A stretch of DNA of 64,000 nt from Comamonas testosteroni (lineage in GTDB: Bacteria; Pseudomonadota; Gammaproteobacteria; Burkholderiales; Burkholderiaceae_C), in assembly GCF_014076415.1 (NCBI RefSeq), contig NZ_CP043568.1, positions 1,674,001 to 1,738,000 of the forward strand, read 5' to 3'. Below the pieces are notes generated by a model, which saw only the letters and a list, made by a program, of their open reading frames with translations, had not been told where the DNA came from and ran no database searches. Position numbers and translations under genes: made by a program. Shown here one piece after another: positions 25,151-34,785 of this stretch (positions are counted from its first letter, which is position 1; each line of letters begins with the position of its first letter).

Positions 25151-27271
25151 ATGCAAAGCCCTGCGTGCATTCGATCCCACCACAGGCCAAACCGACGTTT
25201 GGTGAGCCTGGCCGTTGCAGGGTTGCTGGGCTGGCTGTCCATACTGGCGCTGGCTGCGGAGCATGTGGATGACGCTCATATCGAAGCCAATGCAAGGACC
25301 GGCAAGGACTGGCCCAGTCATGGGCTGAACTATCAGGAAAATCGTTTCAGCCCGCTCAAGCAGATCCACAGTGGCAATGTGGACCGGCTGGGTCTGGCCT
25401 GGTCGTACAAGCTCGATTCGTCGCGCGGCGTGGAAGCCACACCCATCGTGGTGAATGGGGTGATGTATGTCTCCGCCCCCTGGAGCGTGGTGCATGCGGT
25501 GAATGCGCGCACGGGAAAGGCGCTGTGGACCTACGACCCACAGGTGCCGCGCGAGATGGCCTACAAGGGCTGCTGCGATGTGGTCAATCGCGGTGTGGCC
25601 GTCTACAAGGGCAAAGTGTTTGTGGGTGCCTTCGACGGGCGGCTGATTGCGCTGGACGCTGCCACGGGCCGGCAGGTCTGGTCCACGGACACCATAGACA
25701 ACAAGAATTTCTCATACACCATCACGGGCGCTCCGCGCGTGTTCAAGGGCAAGGTCTATATCGGCAATGGCGGCGCCGAATATGGTGCTCGTGGTTATGT
25801 GACGGCCTATGACGCCGAGACGGGCAAGCAGGTTTGGCGCTTTTATACCGTGCCCGGTGATCCGGCTCAGGCTTATGAGAGCAAGGCGCTGGAGGAGGCT
25901 GCCAAAACCTGGGATCCGGCAGGCAGGTATTGGGAGAGCGGCGGTGGCGGAACGGTCTGGAGCTCGCTGGTGTTCGATCCCGAACTCAATCAGATGTATA
26001 TCGGCGTGGGCAATGGCTCGCCCTGGGCGCACCGAAAGCGCAGTCCTGTCGGGGGAGACAACCTGTATCTGGGCTCCATCGTGGCGCTGGATCCGGACAC
26101 GGGTGCCTACAAATGGCATTACCAGGAAACACCGGGCGATAACTGGGACTTCACTTCAGCCCAGGATATCGTGCAGGCTGACCTCAGGATTGATGGCAAG
26201 CTGCGCAAGGTATTGCTGCATGCGCCCAAGAATGGCTACTTTTTTGTGATCGACCGTCAGAGCGGCCGATTCATCTCCGCAAGGAACTTTGTGCCCGTGA
26301 ACTGGGCCAGGGGCTATGACGGCAACGGCCGTCCCATCATGGAGGAGGCCGTGCGCAGCGCCGGCAAGGCCGAGATCATTCCCGGCCCCCGGGGGGCGCA
26401 TAACTGGCATTCCATGGCCTATAGCCCGCAGACGGGGCTGGCCTATATTCCGGCTCAGCATATTCCCACGGCCATGGCCGACGATCCGAACTGGGCCGGC
26501 TTCAACAGCAATACGCCGGGCCAGCTCATGAGCAATACCGGCTGGAATACGGGACGCGTGATGCTGGAGCCCAGCAGCCTGCCTTTTGGTCGCCTGATCG
26601 CCTGGGACCCGGTGCGGCAAAAGGAAGCCTGGCATCAAAAGCATGTCTCGCCCTGGAATGGCGGAACGCTGGCGACGGCCGGCGATCTGGTCTTTCAGGG
26701 AACGGCCGATGCGCGACTGGTGGCCTATCACGCCAGAAGCGGCAAAAAGCTCTGGGATGCTCCCATGGGCAGCGGCGTGATTGCGGCTCCGGTGAGCTAT
26801 GAACTCGATGGCAGGCAATATGTCTCGATTGCCGTCGGCTGGGGTGGTGCTTTTGGCCTCGGTGACCGCGTGGCCGACTTCAGGAGCCCCGGCACGGTCT
26901 ATACCTTTGCACTGGGAGGCAAGGCCCCCATGCCGGAACGGGTGGCCTATCAGATGAGTGCCTTGATTGGCGGGCTCGGGTACGACCCGCAACTGGTGCC
27001 GGCCGGTGCTGCACTCTACAACAGCAACTGCATTGCCTGTCACGGCTACCCGGGCGTCAGCAAGGGTGGAGCCCTGCCCAGCCTGACCTATCTGCCTGCG
27101 GCCATGATTGACAATCTAGGCAGTTTCATCATCAACGGCCCGGCCACCTCACGAGGCATGCCCGATTTTGCGGGCAGGCTCGGCGATGATGATGTGCAAA
27201 AGCTACGCGCCTTCATTCTCGCAATGGCAGATGCGGTGAGGCCGGGTCAGCCAGAAGAAAAAGGCCAATAA
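25151..27271 (+). CDS. PQQ-dependent quinohaemoprotein alcohol dehydrogenase (type II)
   Basis: Periplasmic oxidation of alcohols to aldehydes with PQQ and one c-type haem. 706 residues with an N-terminal Sec signal (residues ~17-36). The ~590-residue propeller shows the family's vicinal disulfide KGCCDVVNRG, Ca2+/PQQ residues in GAEYGARGY and NGSPW, the catalytic Asp in PGDNWDFTS and tryptophan-docking repeats such as ALDAATGRQVW. A C-terminal cytochrome c domain has CIACH (haem ligation) and RGMPDF (axial Met). This is the single-subunit QH-ADH type known from Comamonas testosteroni. ATG 25151 follows AGGAGA. No pqq or cytochrome genes are adjacent, so PQQ must come from elsewhere. Confidence 0.94.
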   Translation: MQSPACIRSHHRPNRRLVSLAVAGLLGWLSILALAAEHVDDAHIEANARTGKDWPSHGLNYQENRFSPLKQIHSGNVDRLGLAWSYKLDSSRGVEATPIVVNGVMYVSAPWSVVHAVNARTGKALWTYDPQVPREMAYKGCCDVVNRGVAVYKGKVFVGAFDGRLIALDAATGRQVWSTDTIDNKNFSYTITGAPRVFKGKVYIGNGGAEYGARGYVTAYDAETGKQVWRFYTVPGDPAQAYESKALEEAAKTWDPAGRYWESGGGGTVWSSLVFDPELNQMYIGVGNGSPWAHRKRSPVGGDNLYLGSIVALDPDTGAYKWHYQETPGDNWDFTSAQDIVQADLRIDGKLRKVLLHAPKNGYFFVIDRQSGRFISARNFVPVNWARGYDGNGRPIMEEAVRSAGKAEIIPGPRGAHNWHSMAYSPQTGLAYIPAQHIPTAMADDPNWAGFNSNTPGQLMSNTGWNTGRVMLEPSSLPFGRLIAWDPVRQKEAWHQKHVSPWNGGTLATAGDLVFQGTADARLVAYHARSGKKLWDAPMGSGVIAAPVSYELDGRQYVSIAVGWGGAFGLGDRVADFRSPGTVYTFALGGKAPMPERVAYQMSALIGGLGYDPQLVPAGAALYNSNCIACHGYPGVSKGGALPSLTYLPAAMIDNLGSFIINGPATSRGMPDFAGRLGDDDVQKLRAFILAMADAVRPGQPEEKGQ

Positions 27272-27298
27272 GCAGGCTCATCAAGGAATTGCTTTCGT

Positions 27299-27327
27299 AA
27301 AAAGGCGACATCCTCGCTCGCCTTTTG
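27299..27327. terminator. Bidirectional terminator between the PQQ dehydrogenase and DUF3334 genes
   Basis: Stem AAAAGGCGA/TCGCCTTTT with a 9-nt loop between two converging genes; A and T tracts on both sides suit termination in either direction. Confidence 0.8.
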
Positions 27328-27345
27328 CATGCCAGGAATGGCGGC

Positions 27346-28044
27346 TCAGAGACCCAGCGACTTGAGCAGGTCGTCGGTATCGCTGGAGGCTGCCGCCGTG
27401 TTGAGAGCTGCAGGCGCTTGTCCAGTTTGGGCTTCCCGGGCCTGGGCCATGACAAGATCAGGGTCCGGTTTTTCCTGGGCTTCGAAGTCCTTGATCTTGA
27501 TGAACTCCATGTGATCCACCGCCATCTCCAGATAGAAGATGTTGTTGTTGCCTGTGTAGAAGGTCACGCGGCGCGCTTCCGGGGCATCCAGATTGGCATC
27601 CACACTCAGATTGACCTGCTTGTTCAGGCGGATCATCTTGGGCTGACTTTGCGCGATATGGGTCTGCAGTTCGCGCTGCACCTTGCTGGTGAAGTCGCCA
27701 ACGACCTGGTTCATCAGCTCGCCCATGACGTTGCTCACATCGTCCGAGGTATAGGAATTGGCCAGATCGCTCTCGGCCATGCCCATGGACAGCAGATAGC
27801 TGCGGTAGAGCTCCATGGCCGCATCGGCCGAGAAGTTGATGATGATGAGCGCAGAAAAACCACCATCGATCAGCACAAAGCAGCCGATATCGGGTTTGAG
27901 ACTTGTCTTGGTGATGCGTTGCACCATGCCCGAGTACTGAATCGGGCACTGGGTGGCCACCTGCAGCACGCGCGAGACGGAGTTGCACAGGGCAATCAGC
28001 ACATCTTCGGTGCCGTGGACGATGGGGGCGGTGGGTTGGCTCAT
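27346..28044 (-). CDS. DUF3334 protein, CheC/CheX-like
   Basis: A 232-residue cytoplasmic protein matching the DUF3334 family as I know it. The core includes KPDIGCFVLIDGGFSALIIINF, SDDVSNVMGELMNQVVGDF and NKQVNLSVDANLD. The E-L-M-N in GELMNQ resembles the Glu-x-x-Asn active-site motif of CheC/CheX/FliY phosphatases, so dephosphorylation of a response regulator is a possible role. The C-terminal tail is Ala/Asp-rich and ends SSDTDDLLKSLGL, similar to the ends of several signalling proteins. No chemotaxis genes are close. Likely monocistronic. Confidence 0.75.
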   Translation of the reverse strand: MSQPTAPIVHGTEDVLIALCNSVSRVLQVATQCPIQYSGMVQRITKTSLKPDIGCFVLIDGGFSALIIINFSADAAMELYRSYLLSMGMAESDLANSYTSDDVSNVMGELMNQVVGDFTSKVQRELQTHIAQSQPKMIRLNKQVNLSVDANLDAPEARRVTFYTGNNNIFYLEMAVDHMEFIKIKDFEAQEKPDPDLVMAQAREAQTGQAPAALNTAAASSDTDDLLKSLGL

Positions 28045-28168
28045 GGCTGCATTGGTTCAAGAGATCGCTGATTATGTATGCAACACTTTGTTGCATTGAG
28101 ATATCTGCAGCAATTGCAGGCTGCCGCTGTCTGTTAACGTGCCTGCTTTTGAAAGATCAGAGGTATTC

Positions 28169-28681
28169 ATGCAGAGCAAGCTGTGGCGCCTGGCAGCCAG
28201 TGTCATTGTGGTGACGGGTTTGACCGCCTGTTCGAGCTTGTCCGGCATGACGGACAAGGTTTCCCAGACCTGGGACAAGACCTGGACCGGTCTGACGGGC
28301 AAGAAGCAGGTCCAGACCCAGACCGAGGTCAAGCAGGCCGGCCCTGCCGCCGTAGGCCTCAAGCCCGGCGAGGAAAGCGGGCGCTGGCAGGGCCTGTACA
28401 GCCTGGACGGCGAGACGGCCCGGTTTCAGGAGTGTGAAAGCGGCCAGATCATCGGCGTTCTGCCCGAGGGCGACAGCGTGCTGCTGGAGCAGGCCTATCT
28501 GAACACGCGCAGCAGCGCCACCGTCGCCATGCTGGCCGAGGTGCAGGGCAGGGTGGTGGAGCGAGCCGTGGCCGATCCGGTGCTGGCACGGCAGGGGCGC
28601 AAGATGCTGGCGCTGCGGGTGGAGCGCTTTGTCGCGCTGTCCAGCCAGGCGGCCTGCCGCAATGCCAAGGCCAACTGGTAG
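28169..28681 (+). CDS. Predicted lipoprotein, NlpE-like domain possible
   Basis: A 170-residue exported protein with the lipobox GLTAC and the mature N terminus CSSLSG. A linker follows, with repeated Thr/Lys/Gln, then a compact domain beginning GRWQGLYSLDGETARFQECESG. That pattern (G-x-Y … A-x-F … C) recalls the small beta-barrel lipoproteins NlpE/COG3015, but the match is only by eye. Two further Cys are in the mature protein. ATG 28169 is preceded by AGAGGT. Location: periplasmic face of a membrane. Function unknown. Confidence 0.7.
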   Translation: MQSKLWRLAASVIVVTGLTACSSLSGMTDKVSQTWDKTWTGLTGKKQVQTQTEVKQAGPAAVGLKPGEESGRWQGLYSLDGETARFQECESGQIIGVLPEGDSVLLEQAYLNTRSSATVAMLAEVQGRVVERAVADPVLARQGRKMLALRVERFVALSSQAACRNAKANW

Positions 28682-28708
28682 GCAGCGGCCCGCTACCGAA
28701 AGCACTTT

Positions 28709-28750
28709 TGATAGCTGCCGGCGCTTTGCATAAAGCGCTGCAGCCGTTTT
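28709..28750. repeat. Dispersed intergenic repeat, copy A
   Basis: GATAGCTGCCGGCGCTTTGC followed by ATAAAGCGCTGCAG and a T-run, lying between converging genes. It shares GATAGCT + (A)GCGCTT + (A)TAAGCG(C)T with copies at 39200, 40651, 47221 and 61500. GCGCTTT/AAAGCGC can pair, so it might also serve as a terminator. Confidence 0.6.
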
Positions 28751-28754
28751 ATAC

Positions 28755-29801
28755 CTATTTTGCAGCGGCGCGCGCCTGCTCCAGCCAGCCGTCAAAAGTC
28801 TGCTGATGGGCTTTGATCCAGCCGTCCACATGGCGACTGACGTCGGCCGAGCTGCTCTCGCCCTGGCGCATGCGCATGTTCTGGGCGTTGATGTCCTCGA
28901 TAGGCAGCTGCATTACGGCAAATAGCTTGGCAGCGGCCGGATTTTTCTCGGCCCAGACCTTGTTGGCCAGGATGTACTGCTGATTGAGCTTGAAGCCGTA
29001 GTTCTTGCCATTGGGCAGCTGGGTCTGGTCTTCGCCCTGGGCACCGGGGACATTGGGTACCTCCAGCCAGCTGACTTCCTTGCCCGGGCGCAGCACTGTG
29101 TTCACCCAGAACGGGGTCCAGACGTAGTAGAGAATGGGCTTGCCGCTTTTGTAGCGGGTGATGGTGTCGGCAATCAAGGCCTGGTAGTTGCCTTGCCTGT
29201 GGGTGATGCTGGACTCCAGATCCAGTCCCTTGAGATGTTTGTTGATGGCCAGCTCGCAGCCCCAGCCAGGGTTGCAGCCCGTCAGATCGGCCTTGCCGTC
29301 GCCGTCGGTGTCGAACAGCGCCGCCAGCTTGGGGTCCTTGAGCTGCGTGATGCTGACGATTTTGTACTTCTCGGCCGTCGCCTTGTCGATCAGATAGCCT
29401 TGTACCGCATTGCGCGAGTAAGTGCCGGCGCGATAGAAGGCCTTGTCTGCGCCATTGTTCTCATAGAAGGCACGGTGCAGAGGCATCCAGTGAGTGGCGG
29501 TAAAGGTGGCGTCGCCCTGGGCCACGGCCACATGCTGGGTGCCGTTTTCCAGGCTCTTGACGGGCTGTACCCGGTAGCCCAGCTTCTCCAGAGCACGCGA
29601 AACCAGCAGGGTCTGGAACATTTCCTCATCCACCGTGCCCTTGAGCGGCTGCACCGAGATGCCTTTGCCGGGCAGGTCACCAGAGTTGGTTTGCGCTTGT
29701 GCGGCGGCGGCGCCAAAGCTCAGCAAGGCGATGGCAGCCAGATGGCGGGAATGGAGCTGCAGGGGCGGGAAAGGCGAATGTGCGGGCTTGTTGCTGTGCA
29801 T
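28755..29801 (-). CDS. proX: Glycine betaine/proline ABC transporter substrate-binding protein, paralogue 1
   Basis: Periplasmic binding protein (348 aa) of a ProU-type osmoprotectant importer. N-terminal Sec signal ending AAAAQAQ. The aromatic cage that binds the trimethylammonium group is visible: [16 protein letters not shown] and YYVWTPFW. The two cysteines of CNPGWGC correspond to the disulfide of E. coli ProX. Third of three tandem paralogues and the last gene of the proVW-proX-proX-proX cluster. Confidence 0.92.
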   Translation of the reverse strand: MHSNKPAHSPFPPLQLHSRHLAAIALLSFGAAAAQAQTNSGDLPGKGISVQPLKGTVDEEMFQTLLVSRALEKLGYRVQPVKSLENGTQHVAVAQGDATFTATHWMPLHRAFYENNGADKAFYRAGTYSRNAVQGYLIDKATAEKYKIVSITQLKDPKLAALFDTDGDGKADLTGCNPGWGCELAINKHLKGLDLESSITHRQGNYQALIADTITRYKSGKPILYYVWTPFWVNTVLRPGKEVSWLEVPNVPGAQGEDQTQLPNGKNYGFKLNQQYILANKVWAEKNPAAAKLFAVMQLPIEDINAQNMRMRQGESSSADVSRHVDGWIKAHQQTFDGWLEQARAAAK

Positions 29802-29870
29802 GAATACTCCTTGGATGCTGGGTGCCTACCCCGAAATCGGCATGAGAAAAGCGAGAGGGTTGATGAAGGA

Positions 29871-29902
29871 AACGGCCCCCGGACCAGGTCCGGTGCGCCG
29901 TT
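29871..29902 (-). terminator. Hairpin after the middle proX
   Basis: On the minus strand, AACGGC and GCCGTT enclose CCGGAC/GTCCGG, giving a strong two-part stem six bases after the middle proX stop codon. The tail is TTCC rather than a T-run, so it may act as an mRNA-stabilising or partial terminator between the paralogues. Confidence 0.55.
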
Positions 29903-29908
29903 GGCGAA

Positions 29909-30979
29909 TCAGGATTTCAGGGCTGCGGCCTTGGCCTGGGCAATCCAGGCGTCAAAAGTCTGCTGGTGGGCCTTGATCCAAGCGTCCACATGGCGGTGGA
30001 TATCGGCGGGCTTGCTTTCCCCTTCGCGCAGCAGCTGGTTCTGGCGGCTGATGTCGCTGATGGGAATCTGCATGATCTCGAACAGCTTGCCGGCGGCCGG
30101 GTTCTGCTCGACCCAGAGCTTGTTGGCCACGATGTACTCGTTGTTGAGCGGAAAGCCGTAGTTGCGGCCATTGGGCAGCTTGGTGTCGGTGCTGGCCTGC
30201 ACCCCGGGCATGGAAGAGCGCGACACCTGCAGCCACACCACTTCCTGGCCGGGGCGCAGCACATTGCTGAGCCAGTAGGGCGTCCACGCGTAATACAGCA
30301 CAGGCTTGCCGGCCTTGAAGCGCGCCAGCGTGTCGGCAATCAGTGCCGGATAGTTGCCCTGGGTGTAGCTGACAGTGTTTTCCAGGCCGAAAGCCTTGAT
30401 CTGATGGGCCACCACGGCCTCGCCACCCCAGCCGGCGTTGGGGCCGATCAGATTGGCCTTGCCGTCGCCGTCGATATCGAAGAGGGCCGCCAGTCCGGGA
30501 TCCTTGAGCTGGTCGAGATGGGTGATCCTGTGTTTGTCGGCTGTCTTCTTGTCGATCATGTAGCCCTGCGCGGCACCGGCTGCATACACGCCCTTGCGCG
30601 AGAGCTTGGCATCGCCGCCGGCCTGCTGATAGAACTCGGCGTGGTGCGGGTTCCAGTGGTTGGCCATGAAGCTGGCATCGCCATTGGCCACTGCCACGTG
30701 GATCAGCGGGTAGTCCAGCTCTTCCCAGGGCTTGACGGTGTAGCCCAGCTGCTGCAGTGCCTTCATCACCAGCAGCGTCTGGAAGTTCTCTTCGGCCAGA
30801 GCGCTCTTGACGGGCAGCACCGTGATGCCCTTGCCCGGAAGCGCATCGCCTGGCACCTTCTGTCTGGCCGCCCAGCTAGGCGACTGACCAAGACCCAGCG
30901 CCGCAGCGCCGGCCGTGCCCAGCAGCAGCTGGCGCCTGGTGTGTCGGTTTGGGCTCGGAGTCTGCACAGACTTGCTCAT
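29909..30979 (-). CDS. proX: Glycine betaine/proline substrate-binding protein, paralogue 2, Tat-type signal
   Basis: A 356-residue ProX paralogue. Unlike its neighbours it starts with a twin-arginine signal (NRHTRRQLLLGTAGAAALG), indicating export in folded form by the Tat system. The aromatic cage is kept (ANHWNPHH, NAGWGGE, YYAWTPYW), but both cysteines of the CxPGWGC disulfide are replaced. ATG 30979 follows AAGGAGAG; a frame open to 31126 is not used. Probably binds betaine or a related quaternary amine and feeds the same ProVW permease. Confidence 0.9.
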   Translation of the reverse strand: MSKSVQTPSPNRHTRRQLLLGTAGAAALGLGQSPSWAARQKVPGDALPGKGITVLPVKSALAEENFQTLLVMKALQQLGYTVKPWEELDYPLIHVAVANGDASFMANHWNPHHAEFYQQAGGDAKLSRKGVYAAGAAQGYMIDKKTADKHRITHLDQLKDPGLAALFDIDGDGKANLIGPNAGWGGEAVVAHQIKAFGLENTVSYTQGNYPALIADTLARFKAGKPVLYYAWTPYWLSNVLRPGQEVVWLQVSRSSMPGVQASTDTKLPNGRNYGFPLNNEYIVANKLWVEQNPAAGKLFEIMQIPISDISRQNQLLREGESKPADIHRHVDAWIKAHQQTFDAWIAQAKAAALKS

Positions 30980-31029
30980 TGTTCTTGTCTCTCCTTGGTA
31001 TGGGTGGGCTTTCGGCCCGATTGAAAATG

Positions 31030-31102
31030 ACACCCCACGCGCCCCACTGCGTGTGGTTCGCTGCCCCTCCAGGAGGGGCGTTTTTGTCTTGGGGCGGCCC
31101 GG
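31030..31102. repeat. GC-rich intergenic repeat-like segment
   Basis: Contains GCCCCTCCAGGAGGGGC followed by GTTTTTG and GGGGCGGCCC. It resembles the segment at 48628-48740 (CCCTCCCCCTCAAGGGGGA) in layout: a C-rich/G-rich hairpin flanked by GC-rich arms. I believe such elements are common between genes in Comamonadaceae, but this rests on memory and visual comparison. Confidence 0.35.
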
Positions 31103-31105
31103 CGA

Positions 31106-31137
31106 TAAAAAACGGCGGCCGCGCAAGCGGTCGCCGT
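31106..31137 (-). terminator. Terminator after the first proX
   Basis: Minus-strand stem ACGGCGACCGC/GCGGCCGCCGT (one mismatch) with a TTGC loop and a T6 tail, 17 bp after the stop codon. It should reduce transcription into the second and third proX genes. Confidence 0.85.
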
Positions 31138-31153
31138 GATTCGGGTGTTGTGA

Positions 31154-32209
31154 TCAGGACTTCTTGGCAGCCGCCAGCGCCTGGCTGATCCAGCCGTCGA
31201 AAGTCTTCTGATGGGCCTTGATCCAGCCGTCGGTATGACGCTCGATATCGGAAGCCTTGTTCTGGCCCTGGCTCATCATGTAGTTCTGGGCGTTGATGTC
31301 GCCCACGGGCAGCTTGATGATTTCAAACAGCTTGGCTGCCGCAGGGTTCTGCTCTGCCCAGGCCTTGTTGGCCACGATTTGCTGGTTGTTGGCAATGAAG
31401 CCGTAGTTCTTGCCGTTGGCCAGTTTGGTGTCCGTGCCGGACTGTTCGCCGGGCAGTGCGGAGAACGGGACCTGCAGCCAGACAACATCCTTGCCGGGCT
31501 TGAGCACATTGCTCACCCAGTAGGGCGTCCAGGTGTAGTAGAGGATGGGCTTGCCGGCCTTGTAGCGTGTGATGGTGTCGGCCATCAGCGCCGAATAGGT
31601 GCCCTGCTTGTGAGTGACCGTATCGCGCAGCTTGTAGGCGCCGAGCTGGTGCTCGATCATGGCCTCGCAGCCCCAGCCGGGCGTGCAGCCTGTCAGGTCG
31701 GCCTTGCCGTCACCGTCGGTGTCGAACAGCTTGGCAATTTCGGGGTTCTTGAGCTGCCCCAGATTCGTGATCTTGTGCTCATCGGCCGTCTTCTTGTCGA
31801 TCAGATAGCCCTGAGCTGCATTGGCCGAGAACACACCCTTGCGGTAGAGCTTGGCGTCGCCGCCCGCATTCTTGTAGTAGTCGGCGTGCAGCGGGTTCCA
31901 GTGGTTGGCCATGAAGGTGGCGTCGCCGTTGGCCAGTGCAATATGGGCCGTGGGGTATTCCACTTCCTTCATGGGCTGGACCTCGTAGCCCAGCTTTTCC
32001 AGGGCCTTCATGACGAGCTGGGTCTGGAAGCTTTCTTCGGCAATCGAGCTCTTGAGCGGCTGGACCTTGATGCCCTTGCCTGGAAGCTCGTCGGCAGCGA
32101 AGGCACCAGTGCTGACCATGGACAGGGCCATGGAGGCAGCGGCTGTGCTGGCAAGCAGCCAGTGGCCCAGGCCGTGGCGGATGCTGGCGGTGTTGTCGGC
32201 TGTACTCAT
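31154..32209 (-). CDS. proX: Glycine betaine/proline substrate-binding protein, paralogue 3 (proximal to proW)
   Basis: A 351-residue periplasmic binding protein with a Sec signal (cleavage after GAFAA). Cage motifs [16 protein letters not shown] and YYTWTPYW, and the disulfide cysteines, are all present, making this the closest in pattern to E. coli ProX. It follows proW by 20 bp and is probably the main receptor of the system; a strong terminator separates it from the other two paralogues. Confidence 0.94.
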   Translation of the reverse strand: MSTADNTASIRHGLGHWLLASTAAASMALSMVSTGAFAADELPGKGIKVQPLKSSIAEESFQTQLVMKALEKLGYEVQPMKEVEYPTAHIALANGDATFMANHWNPLHADYYKNAGGDAKLYRKGVFSANAAQGYLIDKKTADEHKITNLGQLKNPEIAKLFDTDGDGKADLTGCTPGWGCEAMIEHQLGAYKLRDTVTHKQGTYSALMADTITRYKAGKPILYYTWTPYWVSNVLKPGKDVVWLQVPFSALPGEQSGTDTKLANGKNYGFIANNQQIVANKAWAEQNPAAAKLFEIIKLPVGDINAQNYMMSQGQNKASDIERHTDGWIKAHQKTFDGWISQALAAAKKS

Positions 32210-32229
32210 GCGTTCTCCTTGTTCTTTAT

Positions 32230-33474
32230 TCAGATCGTTGCTGGCTTGGCGGCTTCGCTACCGGGCTTGGGAGCTGGTGCCGAGTGCTTGTTGCCCAGCA
32301 GACGCACGGCCAGACCCGCTGGGCCGGTGGTCCACCAGCGGGCACTGCCGCGCTTGGGCTCGCCCATGGCCTGGGTGATGCGGTCCAGCACGATGGCCAG
32401 CAGCACGATGCCCAGGCCGCCAACGGTAGCCAGACCCATGTCCAGACGGCCGATGCCGCGCAGCACCATCTGGCCCAGACCGCCGACGGCGATCATGGAA
32501 GCAATCACCACCATGGACAGGGACAGCATCAGCGCCTGGTTGATACCGGCCATGATGGAGGGCATGGCCAGTGGCAGCTGCACCTTCCACAGCAACTGGG
32601 CAGGCGAGGCACCATAGGCACGGCTGGCCTCGATCAGGTCGGGGCGCACCTGGCGAATGCCCAGATTGGTCAGGCGGATCAGCGGCGGCAGCGCAAACAC
32701 GATGGTCACGATCACTCCGGGCACGTTGCCGATACCGAACAGCATGACCACCGGCACCAGATAGACGAAGGCCGGCGTGGTCTGCATGGCGTCCAACAGC
32801 GGGCGCGTCCAGCGCTGGGCACGGTCGCTGCTGGCCAGCAAGATGCCGACGGGTAGACCGATCACGATGCAGAAGAACAGCGATGTCAGCACCAGGGCCA
32901 GGGTGACCATGGCTTCGGACCAGATGCCCAGCAGGGCCACAATCAGCAGCGAAACTGCCGAGCCAATGGCCAGCTTGCGGCCTGCAAACTGCCAGGCCAG
33001 CAGGGCAATCAGCAGCACCAGTGCCGGCATGGGGATGGTCTGCAGCACATCGGTCACACCGTTGAGCGTGGCGTCGATGGGGGTACGAACAGCCTGGAAG
33101 AACGGGCGGAAATGATCAACCACCCAGGTGAGGCCGTTGTTGATCGAGTCCTGCACGGGCAGGCCTTCGGTGGTGATCTGATGCCAGAGCTGGCCTATGC
33201 CGCCGTCATGCTCGGGCACATCGGTGGGCGAGGGGGCGCTGAGCCAGTCGGTGCTGCTGACCTGGCTGGCGGCATCGCCGCTGCTCCAGGCATCGGCGCC
33301 TGAGCTGGCATCCGCATCGGCATAGGAGGCGGCCCAGGGATCGGCATCTGCCGCCGAGCTGGTGACATGGGTGCTGACCGGCTCGGCGGCGGGCGCAGAA
33401 GCTGCGGCCCACGGGTCGTCAAAAGCCGCGCTGGTGGTTTCTGTGTCGGGATTGTTCAGTGCGTTGTCGTTCAA
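32230..33474 (-). CDS. proW: Glycine betaine/proline ABC transporter permease
   Basis: Inner-membrane permease, 414 aa. The first ~95 residues are a polar, acidic, Ala/Ser-rich tail with repeated DPWAA motifs; E. coli ProW also has a long N-terminal tail, though of different sequence. The C-terminal two thirds carry the transmembrane region and the coupling-helix EAA motif ([20 protein letters not shown]). It lies 15 bp downstream of proV and 20 bp upstream of proX. Confidence 0.93.
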   Translation of the reverse strand: MNDNALNNPDTETTSAAFDDPWAAASAPAAEPVSTHVTSSAADADPWAASYADADASSGADAWSSGDAASQVSSTDWLSAPSPTDVPEHDGGIGQLWHQITTEGLPVQDSINNGLTWVVDHFRPFFQAVRTPIDATLNGVTDVLQTIPMPALVLLIALLAWQFAGRKLAIGSAVSLLIVALLGIWSEAMVTLALVLTSLFFCIVIGLPVGILLASSDRAQRWTRPLLDAMQTTPAFVYLVPVVMLFGIGNVPGVIVTIVFALPPLIRLTNLGIRQVRPDLIEASRAYGASPAQLLWKVQLPLAMPSIMAGINQALMLSLSMVVIASMIAVGGLGQMVLRGIGRLDMGLATVGGLGIVLLAIVLDRITQAMGEPKRGSARWWTTGPAGLAVRLLGNKHSAPAPKPGSEAAKPATI

Positions 33475-33489
33475 ATCGGCTCCCTTCTT

Positions 33490-34785
33490 TTATAGCGCTG
33501 CGTGCTGGGCAGCTTGCGTGTTGGACTTGGGCTGGAAGTGCTGGTCCAGCTTGATGGGCGGAATTTCCTTCTGAGGTGGCGGCACCGGCGGGGTGGCGCG
33601 ATCCAGGAACTTGAGCATGGTGGTGCGACTGATAACGCCCAGGTATTTGCCCTCTTCATCCACCACAGGCAGCGGGCAGGCAGGAGTGGCTACGGTGCCG
33701 AACAGTTCGGCCACCGGCGTGCTGCTGGCGATAGGCTGCACATCGGAGATGAAGGCGTGCTTGAGGCCCAGCATTCCCTCGTGGCCGTGCAGTGCATCGC
33801 GCAGCGACTGCGACGAGACCACGCCCAGAAAGCGTTTGCGGGCATTGAGCACATAGGCGTAATCGCGGTCGGAGTCCTCCAGCAGGCGCAGCGCGGCGCG
33901 GCAGCCACGGTCGCTATGTTCGGAAATCACGGTCAGCGCCTGACGGGCGATGTCGGCGGCCTTGAACACGGCTGCCGCATCCACGCCTTGAATGAAGGTG
34001 CGCACATAATCGTTGGCCGGGTTGCGCAGAATCTCGTCGGGCGTGCCGACCTGCTGCACCATGCCGTCCTTCATGATGGCGATGCGGTCGCCAATGCGCA
34101 TGGCTTCGTCCAGATCGTGAGAGATGAAGACGATGGTGCGGCGCTTGATTTCCTGCAGACGCAACAGTTCGGACTGCATCTCGGTGCGGATGATGGGGTC
34201 CAGTGCCGAGAAGGCCTCGTCCATCAGCAAAATGGACGGGTCGGAGGCCAGTGCGCGGGCCAGGCCCACGCGCTGCTGCATGCCGCCGGAGAGCTCGTCC
34301 GGGTAGCTGGCGCCCCAGGCACCCAGGCCCACCTGCTCCAGGGCATCCTGCGCCTGCTGCTGGCGCGTGGCGCGGTCCACGCCGGCCAGCTCCAGACCAA
34401 AGGCCGTGTTGTCCAGCACCGTGAGGTGGGGCATGAGGGCAAAGGACTGGAACACCATGGAGATGTCCTTGCGGCGCAGCGCACGCAGTTCCTTGTCATT
34501 GAGCGTATTGATGTCCTGGCCGTCGACCAGGATGCGGCCGCTGGTGGGCTCGATCAGGCGATTGAGCATGCGCACCAGGGTGGACTTGCCCGAGCCCGAC
34601 AGGCCCATGACTACAAAGATTTCACCGGCTTCGATGGTGAAGTCGGCGTCGAACACGCCGATGGATTGCCCGGTCTGGGCGAGGATCTCCTGCTTGCTGC
34701 GGCCCAGTTTCACAAGATTGAGCGCGGTTTTCGGATCGTTGCCGAAGACCTTGAAGACATGATCGATAGCGATTTGCTTGGCCAC
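33490..34785 (-). CDS. proV: Glycine betaine/proline ABC transporter ATP-binding protein
   Basis: ATPase subunit, 431 aa. Walker [10 protein letters not shown], signature [14 protein letters not shown], Walker [13 protein letters not shown] and the switch His in FISHDLDEA are intact. The C-terminal ~130 residues form a CBS pair, which in homologues senses ionic strength. The start is GTG at 34785 with AAGGAG nine bases upstream; the longer frame to 34923 has no ribosome-binding site and is Cys-rich. First gene of the operon. Confidence 0.94.
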   Translation of the reverse strand: MAKQIAIDHVFKVFGNDPKTALNLVKLGRSKQEILAQTGQSIGVFDADFTIEAGEIFVVMGLSGSGKSTLVRMLNRLIEPTSGRILVDGQDINTLNDKELRALRRKDISMVFQSFALMPHLTVLDNTAFGLELAGVDRATRQQQAQDALEQVGLGAWGASYPDELSGGMQQRVGLARALASDPSILLMDEAFSALDPIIRTEMQSELLRLQEIKRRTIVFISHDLDEAMRIGDRIAIMKDGMVQQVGTPDEILRNPANDYVRTFIQGVDAAAVFKAADIARQALTVISEHSDRGCRAALRLLEDSDRDYAYVLNARKRFLGVVSSQSLRDALHGHEGMLGLKHAFISDVQPIASSTPVAELFGTVATPACPLPVVDEEGKYLGVISRTTMLKFLDRATPPVPPPQKEIPPIKLDQHFQPKSNTQAAQHAAL

